From NCBI GenBank assembly GCA_039707465.1, contig CM077644.1, positions 144,058,962 to 144,122,961 on the forward strand: DNA of 64,000 nucleotides, given 5' to 3'. This DNA is from Rhabdophis nuchalis (lineage: Eukaryota; Chordata; Lepidosauria; Squamata; Natricidae). A program made the position numbers and the translations under genes. Positions 58,026 through 64,000 of this stretch are shown here, piece after piece. Under the pieces are notes generated by a model, which was not told the DNA's origin, did not search any database, and worked only from the letters and a program-made list of their open reading frames with translations. How positions within the stretch are numbered: position 1 is the first letter of the stretch; every line of letters starts with the position of its first letter.

Positions 58026-59480
58026 TCACTTTAATTTTTACTGCTTGCCCTTCCTCCTCACACTTAGAGCCTGGTGGTACAGATGCATTTCTCTTCAAAC
58101 AATCATACAATTTGTAGTGTACGCAGATTTGCAAAACAAAATCCGGAATATTCCTGAACTTTGTTTTATGATTTATCTCATGCTTACTGTGAAATTATGT
58201 GAATGCATCAATGCAGTGCATGTTATCTCAGCTCGCAGAGCTTGGATTCTTTGAATGAATTTACCAAAAATGTAAATATTGCAGAATATACAGCATCATG
58301 CTATATTTCGTGTTGAATAAACAAAATTATTAATGTATCTTAAATAGAAAACTATCTTTAGATTTTTACTCCAAAAGCATTTTATTAACATAAATTTGAT
58401 TTAAAAAAAATAATCAAATTTAAGTTAAAAAAAATCCAATTTAAAATTTAAAAAAAATCTGACTTTTTTATTATTTAAAAAAAACACTCTAGATTTTTAT
58501 GCACCCTGATTGAAATATTGTATTGTAGGACCTAAGGTTTAGTAACAAATTAACCCTGGAATATTCTATAAACAAAGTATTGTGTAAACTATTATATATC
58601 TTGCTCTGTCGCTTTACTCTTAATCCTAACTGACTAAGGAAGTACCAGGTTTGCACTTGACCTTTGTCAAATATTTCTAGAACATTTTATTACAATTTGC
58701 AAATTGGTATTAAATCTCAGGACTTTCCCACCTCTTTTATGCATTAGAAAATCCACAGAGATCTCTTTGCTGTAAAGGAGGAAACAGAAAATATTTGCAG
58801 GAATAATTTGTAGTTCTCCTTTGTGAATGCTAATACTCAGGAAGTTAACTCCCACGAAAGTTTGGAGGAATACCTCTCTAAACAGGAAAGTAAGGAAAGT
58901 TCCATTGTTAGTTCCATGTCTTTAAAGTTTAGAGAATTCTTGCTGCAGATAGAGGCTGTCAGCAGCAAATTTTGATTTATGGTTTTAAAATCCTCCATGT
59001 TTGACTTAAAGGCTTGTTTAATTAGCACAGCTGAATATCTATCACAATTTCAGTATTTTTTTAAAATAAAAATATTTTGGCCTTGGGCCATTCAAACTTC
59101 AAAACACCTAATTCATAAGAATTTTTTTTGTATTTACTCAATAAAATTTGAGCAAGGAGTAAACTATCCAACCAAATCAAGAGGATGGACAAAACATATT
59201 AACAATAAGTTCAACAGTAAAAGTAAAACATGCCTTACCTAAAGGCTAGTAATAATAGATACATTTAATAATAACAGATACATTCAAAACTGTTCATCAT
59301 TCAAGGGCCACCCAAAATTGCTTATAAAAGGATTATCAGCAAAACAAACATAGAAATTAACAATAACATTTTTATTAACAGAACCTAAGTGATAAATGTT
59401 CTAGAAAATTATTTTCTATATAGGAGGATTGTCATCATCATGTTAACAGTTATATTTACTTAAAAGTTTGCTGGGGCACT
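58026..59480. other. Intronic sequence without recognised features
   Basis: Very AT-rich, with several AAAAAAT runs near 58400-58490. Nothing recognised. Confidence 0.4.
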
Positions 59481-59484
59481 TTTT

Positions 59485-60200
59485 TTGAACTTGTTTAATG
59501 AAACCTGCAAATTCCTGATTTATTTAAGTAATAAAAAAACATATAAAGCCAGAACTGAGAAGATCATAACAGACAGCTTCTGCAAAGAAACTGAAGAAAC
59601 AGTAGCCTACTTGATAATCCGCTGCAAGAAGATCTCACAGACTGACTACAAAAAACTGCATGACAAAGTAACAACAATGGTCCATTGGAAAATCTGCAAG
59701 AAATATTATTTGTCTGTAAGCAAAAACTGGTAGACCATAAAAGAAATAGAATAGACAAAGAAATAAATGTTCTGGGACTTTAGAATTCAAACAGGAAGAA
59801 CCTGCCACATTAACACCCCAGACTTAACAACTGTTGATAAGACAAAAAAGTCTGGATAATACCTAGAGACAGCAGAATAGAAGAGAAAGAACTGGAGAAG
59901 GTAACAGAATACAAAGACTTGCAAAGAGAAATTGAACAACTGTGGCAAACGAAAGCAAAGGTAGTGACAACAGTAATAGGCACCTGGGTGTAATTCTGAA
60001 ACAACTGGAGCACAGCTTGAATGCCATTGGCATTGACAGAATCACCACCAGTCAATTGTAAAAGTCAGCTTTATTTGGAACAACTTACATCCAGCAACTA
60101 TACCTTTAACACCATCAAACATCAACATTTGTTTATCCCAGATTCTGGGAAGGATTGTATAGGTGGATAAAAATGCCAAGTCCTGCTTTAATATCTGGCT
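59485..60200 (+). pseudogene. LINE ORF C-terminus with restriction-like endonuclease remnant
   Basis: The frame opens with FCKETEETVAYLIIRCKKIS and then KLHDKVTTMVHWKICKKY, typical of the zinc-knuckle/linker region of LINEs that carry a C-terminal restriction-like endonuclease. After stops and frameshifts, FRIQTGRTCHINTPDLTTVD keeps the PD...D-type catalytic region, followed by coding-like EKELEKVTEYKDLQREIEQL in another frame. Broken in several places. Clade (NeSL/HERO-like) is inference. Confidence 0.6.
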
Positions 60201-61340
60201 GACAGTGCACACAACAACAATAAAAAAGAGGCAGACCTTCCTAGATCCTTACCTCACACCCCTCTCTACCCAACTTGCATGATAATATCTCAGACTATTT
60301 TTTTTTCAGAGTATTTAGTTTAAATTTTCAGGTGCAACACAGTTGGTTCAGAATCATGTGATGTTTGTGATATGCTCCAATTTTCTATATTTGGACTAAT
60401 AATTGGCAGTGATACTGTGACAATCCCAAATTTGATTTCAAAACAAATTTTAGACACTGAAGGAAAATTTCATAGGATAGGAAGATTCATCTCTTCAACT
60501 GTGTCAATGGTCCTCATCCTGAGATGATCCAGATTGCCATTATTCATGATTGGTATTAATGCTTTACAGCTCTGCACCATAATCAATGTGCTCTATTTTA
60601 AAGCACCAATAAAATCGACGTAGTTTTTTTTTTTAGCAAACCTGCTGAATTTTTCCAGCATAACCGCTCCCTTCCCTAAAAAGAATTGTTTCCAGTGGTT
60701 CAAAGGTGTATGACTAAGACAGCAATAAAATACTTTAGCATTAATTTTCTGTCTTGTTGGAAGGGTGAAATTTCATGTGGACAGGAAATAGTAAATTCAG
60801 AATTATCAGAGAACTACAGTATGTCATCATACAATTCAACTCTCTTATACGCCCTTGCATACCAAAATTTACTCCGTGTGTTGTGGGCAATACTCCTTCT
60901 GTACTCAGGTTAGAAAGATAAAGGCATGAAAGTATGTTCTTGTTTACTTCACATTCATTTCAGGGAAGATTACATTTGTCCTTCATTGCCCTTTGTGAGA
61001 GAAGTTTTTTCTCAACCTACTACTCCACCATCCTCAACAGGGGACCTTGGAGAGTGGTTAGTACATTTTGTTTCATTCTTTCAGATTATTACTCTCCTGC
61101 ACTGATCTTTACTTTTTGCTTTGGAATGATGAAAATCATAGCTCAACACATTTTAATGGGTGTAGGATTGAGTTGTACAGTAGCAGTCTTACTCCAAAGA
61201 AACTACTCTGAATTTTTGGGGAATTATAATCCATTACTAGATGAACATACTATGTAACATGAACAGGAACTCATGACCTGGTTTTAAAGGAGCTTCTTTC
61301 TCACAATCTGAACCTTCAATTTGTATTTCAGAAGAAATAA
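60201..61340. other. Intronic sequence without recognised features
   Basis: A plus-strand open frame at 60934-61257 is hydrophobic and unassigned; probably chance. Confidence 0.35.
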
Positions 61341-61344
61341 CAAT

Positions 61345-61522
61345 CAAGGGTCTCCAACCCCTGGGCCATGGACTGGTACCAGTGTGTGGCCTGTTAGGAA
61401 CCGGGACATACAATTGAATGTGAGTGGCAGAGGTGAGTGAGCAAAATTGAAACCATCTTCCTCAAAATTGTCTCCCACGAAACTGGTGCTCCTAGTGCCA
61501 AAAAAGTTGGGGACTGCTGCTG
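61345..61522 (+). mobile_element. Short hAT-type element (GGGGTCCCCAACC family)
   Basis: Starts AAGGGTCTCCAACCCCTGGG and ends AGTTGGGGACTGCTG. The target duplication is not recognisable. Confidence 0.75.
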
Positions 61523-61572
61523 AACAGCATTGTTGTAAGGATAAGTTAACATATATTCATAAATGACAATTA

Positions 61573-61997
61573 TGGGTAGTCTTTGACTTACGACCACAAT
61601 TGAGCTCAAAATTTATGTTGCTAAGTGAGACATTTGTGGCCACAATTGTTAAGTAAATCACTGGAACTCTTAAATTAGTAACACAGTTGTTAAGAGAATC
61701 TGGTTTCCCCGTTGACTTTGCTTGTTAAGAAGGTTGGAAAGTGGTCACATGACCCTGGGAGACTGCAGCTGACATAAATATGAGTTGGTTACCAATCTGG
61801 TTTCCCCATTGACTTTCCTTGTTAAGAAGCTTGCAAAGTGATCACATATGACCAAGTGACTGACAAGTGGATTTTTATCATATGACCATGAGGATGCCAC
61901 AAAGGTCATAAGTGTGAAAAACAGTCATGTCCTTTTTCACTGCTGTTGAAACTTTGCATGGTCACTAAATAAACTGTTGTAAGATGAGCATTACCTG
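61573..61997 (+). mobile_element. TA-flanked MITE (CAGGTAGTCC family), internal duplication
   Basis: TA on both sides. Starts TGGGTAGTCTTTGACTTACG and ends GCATTACCTG. The block beginning TCTGGTTTCCCCGTTGAC occurs twice (about 61690 and 61797). Confidence 0.82.
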
Positions 61998-62950
61998 TAT
62001 TGATGCTAATAGTGGTAGTAATATCATTATTATTACCCACTGCTTTTATCAATGAGTTACTTTTATCTACTAAATCAAGATTTGGATTAAATATGTTAGT
62101 TTAATTGTTTGCTGGCTTCTGAAGACCCAGCTAGAGATACTCATTATATGGTCCTATTTCAGTTTAGGATTTCAGCAAAATGGTGGAATCAATAAGAGTT
62201 TAGATGAAGGACCATATAAGAACTCCATGAGCCTGATTAGTACTTCTGACTTTCTCAGCAGCTTTTATCTGTAACAGGACTCTGGTACCCTCCCAGTTTG
62301 CCTGATTTTGGCACTGGAGTTCTACTTCTGTTGAGTGAGTCTAGAAGAAGGGCTGGGGAATACTGTTGATCTGAAGTGGCCCATCTTATAGAGTTCTATT
62401 TATGACTGTTAATTTTTTTGTATTTATGTGAATTCACTGAAAGTTATATGGTACTTAGCAGTGACGTTACAACATAAATGCTGTCATCATTTAACTCTAC
62501 TGCTGCATGTCACTAAATGCCAAGACACAGGCTATATAAAGGTGATCAAGCTGAAAATTGTCAGGCGCAAACAACCAGACCTACACTTGAAGAGTTCAAT
62601 TAGTTGTTTTATTGCTCAAGACTATAGAGAGGAACTTCTCAGACTAATGGTTTGCAACTGGGTAGGACTAAATGAGTTTCAATAGCATGGGGGTGTTTGG
62701 ACTTTGCCCCTTTGTGCCCACATAGAGATTCTAGACTAAATCCCCATTTGACTCCTCCCTCTGACTCTACCAGTCTCTCTCCTACTATATTCCTACAATA
62801 TGTCCACACAGCAGCACCATGCCCTCAACCCCTGCTGTCTCCAATCTATTTCAATTTTGTGAAATAGTAGATTTGCAGATTGGAATTAACCTGTTCTAGG
62901 AAGTATTGTTCCCTCTCTGCAGAAAATATAAATGTGCCATCTGCAAACAC
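61998..62950. other. Intronic sequence without recognised features
   Basis: Nothing recognised. Confidence 0.4.
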
Positions 62951-62959
62951 TTCTGCACT

Positions 62960-63152
62960 AAATTTCCAGTGGTAGCAAGAAGCACGTGTTTCGGTATCCC
63001 AGTTCAGCATTACTGAACATATGTAATCTGAAAACAATTTTCCGAACCTGGGCTAGACCACAACTAACCTACTGCAGTGTGTTCTATGTGAAGGCTACAT
63101 ATTCAGAAGCTTTGATAGAATATACAACCAAGCTGATAAGTGGTGCACGGCA
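62960..63152 (+). pseudogene. Possible LINE ORF fragment
   Basis: The plus strand encodes WARPQLTYCSVFYVKATYSE then a KLISGARHTG-like segment, resembling the region after the reverse transcriptase in some LINEs. It is cut off by the MITE starting at 63155. Weak. Confidence 0.35.
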
Positions 63153-63154
63153 TA

Positions 63155-63543
63155 CAGGTAGTCCTTGACTTATAACAATTTGTTTACTGATCATTCGAAG
63201 TTACAGTGGCACTGACAAAAGTGATATATGACTGTTTTTCACACACATCATCTTTGTGGCATCCCCATGGCTACGTGATAAAAATTCAGGTGCTTGGCAA
63301 CTGACTCACGACAGTTGCAATATTGCAGTTTCATGTGATCATCTTTGCAACCTTCTGATAAGCAAAGTCAATTGGCAAGCCAGATTCTCTTAACCACCAT
63401 GTTGCTAACTTAACAACTGCAGTGATTCACTTAACAATTGTGGCAAGAAAGGTCATGAAATGGAGCAAAACTCACTTAACACATGTCTCACTTAGCAACA
63501 GAAATTTTAGTCTCAATTGTGATTGTAAGTCAAGGACTACCTG
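63155..63543 (+). mobile_element. TA-flanked MITE (CAGGTAGTCC family), best-preserved ends
   Basis: TA on both sides. CAGGTAGTCCTTGACTTA and TAAGTCAAGGACTACCTG are perfect inverted repeats of 18 bp. Non-coding; 389 bp. Confidence 0.93.
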
Positions 63544-63778
63544 TACTTAAGAATATACAGCTATTTTCAATGTAGGAGTCAGAAAATGTAAGAAAGAATG
63601 TGCATTTATATAAAAACCCTCTTTTTCTGCCAACAGTCCCACATCCAAATACCATTTCCAGTGTTTAAAATACAAAAAATTTGCAGGATAAAGAATTTCT
63701 GAAATATACAGTCCTGATACATATGGTTAGGTAATCTGCTATGGAATTTACAGGATATCTGAGGCAAGCCAATGGAAA

Positions 63779-63970
63779 CAAGGGTGAAATCCAGCAGGTT
63801 CTCACGAACTGGTAGCAGAAATTTTGAGTAGTTTGGAGAACTGGCAAATACCACCTCCAGCTGGCCCCAGAGTGGAGTGGGAATGGAGATTTTGCAGAAT
63901 ACTTCCCCCTGCCACGCCCACCAAGCCACGCCCACGGCACTGGTAGTAAAAAAATTGAATTTCACCACTG
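63779..63970 (+). mobile_element. Short hAT-type element (GGGATGAAAT family), perfect target duplication
   Basis: AATGGAAA flanks both ends. Starts CAAGGGTGAAATCCAGCAGG and ends TTTCACCACTG. Contains GCCACGCCCACCAAGCCACG. Confidence 0.92.
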
Positions 63971-64000
63971 AATGGAAACCTCTATGAAAATAAAAAAGAG

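Noticed and set aside
60934..61257. 107-codon hydrophobic open frame
   Set aside because: No family motif or gene context; hydrophobicity follows from T-rich composition.

Overview
The window is vertebrate intronic DNA, almost certainly from a squamate reptile and plausibly a snake. It is AT-rich, has no bacterial-style gene packing, and is a mosaic of squamate-type mobile elements: L2-type and CR1 LINEs with AAAT-rich tails, a decayed L1, Penelope-like foldbacks, many short hAT-type elements with 8-bp target duplications, TA-flanked MITEs and long microsatellites. The species call is inference. Only one host coding segment is recognisable, a 118-bp minus-strand exon at 9271-9388 with good splice sites. 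Its peptide, containing DYSDPFDAK and GYMEPYEAQRIMT, matches the SHB adaptor family, so most of the window is probably two large SHB introns. Layout: 1-9 kb has L2 tails, a TA-MITE, a GATA microsatellite and a 1.1-kb TA-flanked MITE, followed by the SHB exon. 9.6-17 kb has hAT elements, an L2 tail, a palindromic MITE, a Penelope-like fragment and a large foldback with TC/TG repeats at its centre. 19-20.4 kb has a tandem array described below. 20.4-33.2 kb has hAT elements, CR1, L1, palindromic MITEs, a second and third TA-MITE, a LINE C-terminus and an inverted Penelope-like pair. 36.4-37.9 kb has a diverged relative of the array, long CA/TA repeats and a nested hAT insertion. 40.2-43.4 kb has amplified CR1 ends followed by a 5'-truncated L2-type LINE with an intact 660-codon reading frame carrying the YADD reverse-transcriptase motif. 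43-64 kb is mostly unique sequence with scattered L2, hAT, SINE, TA-MITE and LINE relics. The most notable system is at 19.0-20.4 kb. A tRNA-derived unit with internal A and B boxes is repeated in tandem, the last two full units at exactly 334 bp. Each unit carries a hammerhead ribozyme fold of 47 nt starting 12 nt after the B box: CTGATGA, a 5-bp stem II, GAAA, a tiny stem III with a 2-nt loop, an NUH cleavage triplet and stem I. A diverged relative at 36.6 kb keeps the fold through four compensated base-pair changes and an allowed change at the variable core position. This joins pol III-type promoter elements with a self-cleaving RNA, comparable in design to schistosome Sm-alpha SINEs, newt satellite 2 and animal retrozymes. 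A second, independent set of hammerhead cores lies in Penelope-like foldbacks at 15.5, 33.0 and 49.4 kb.
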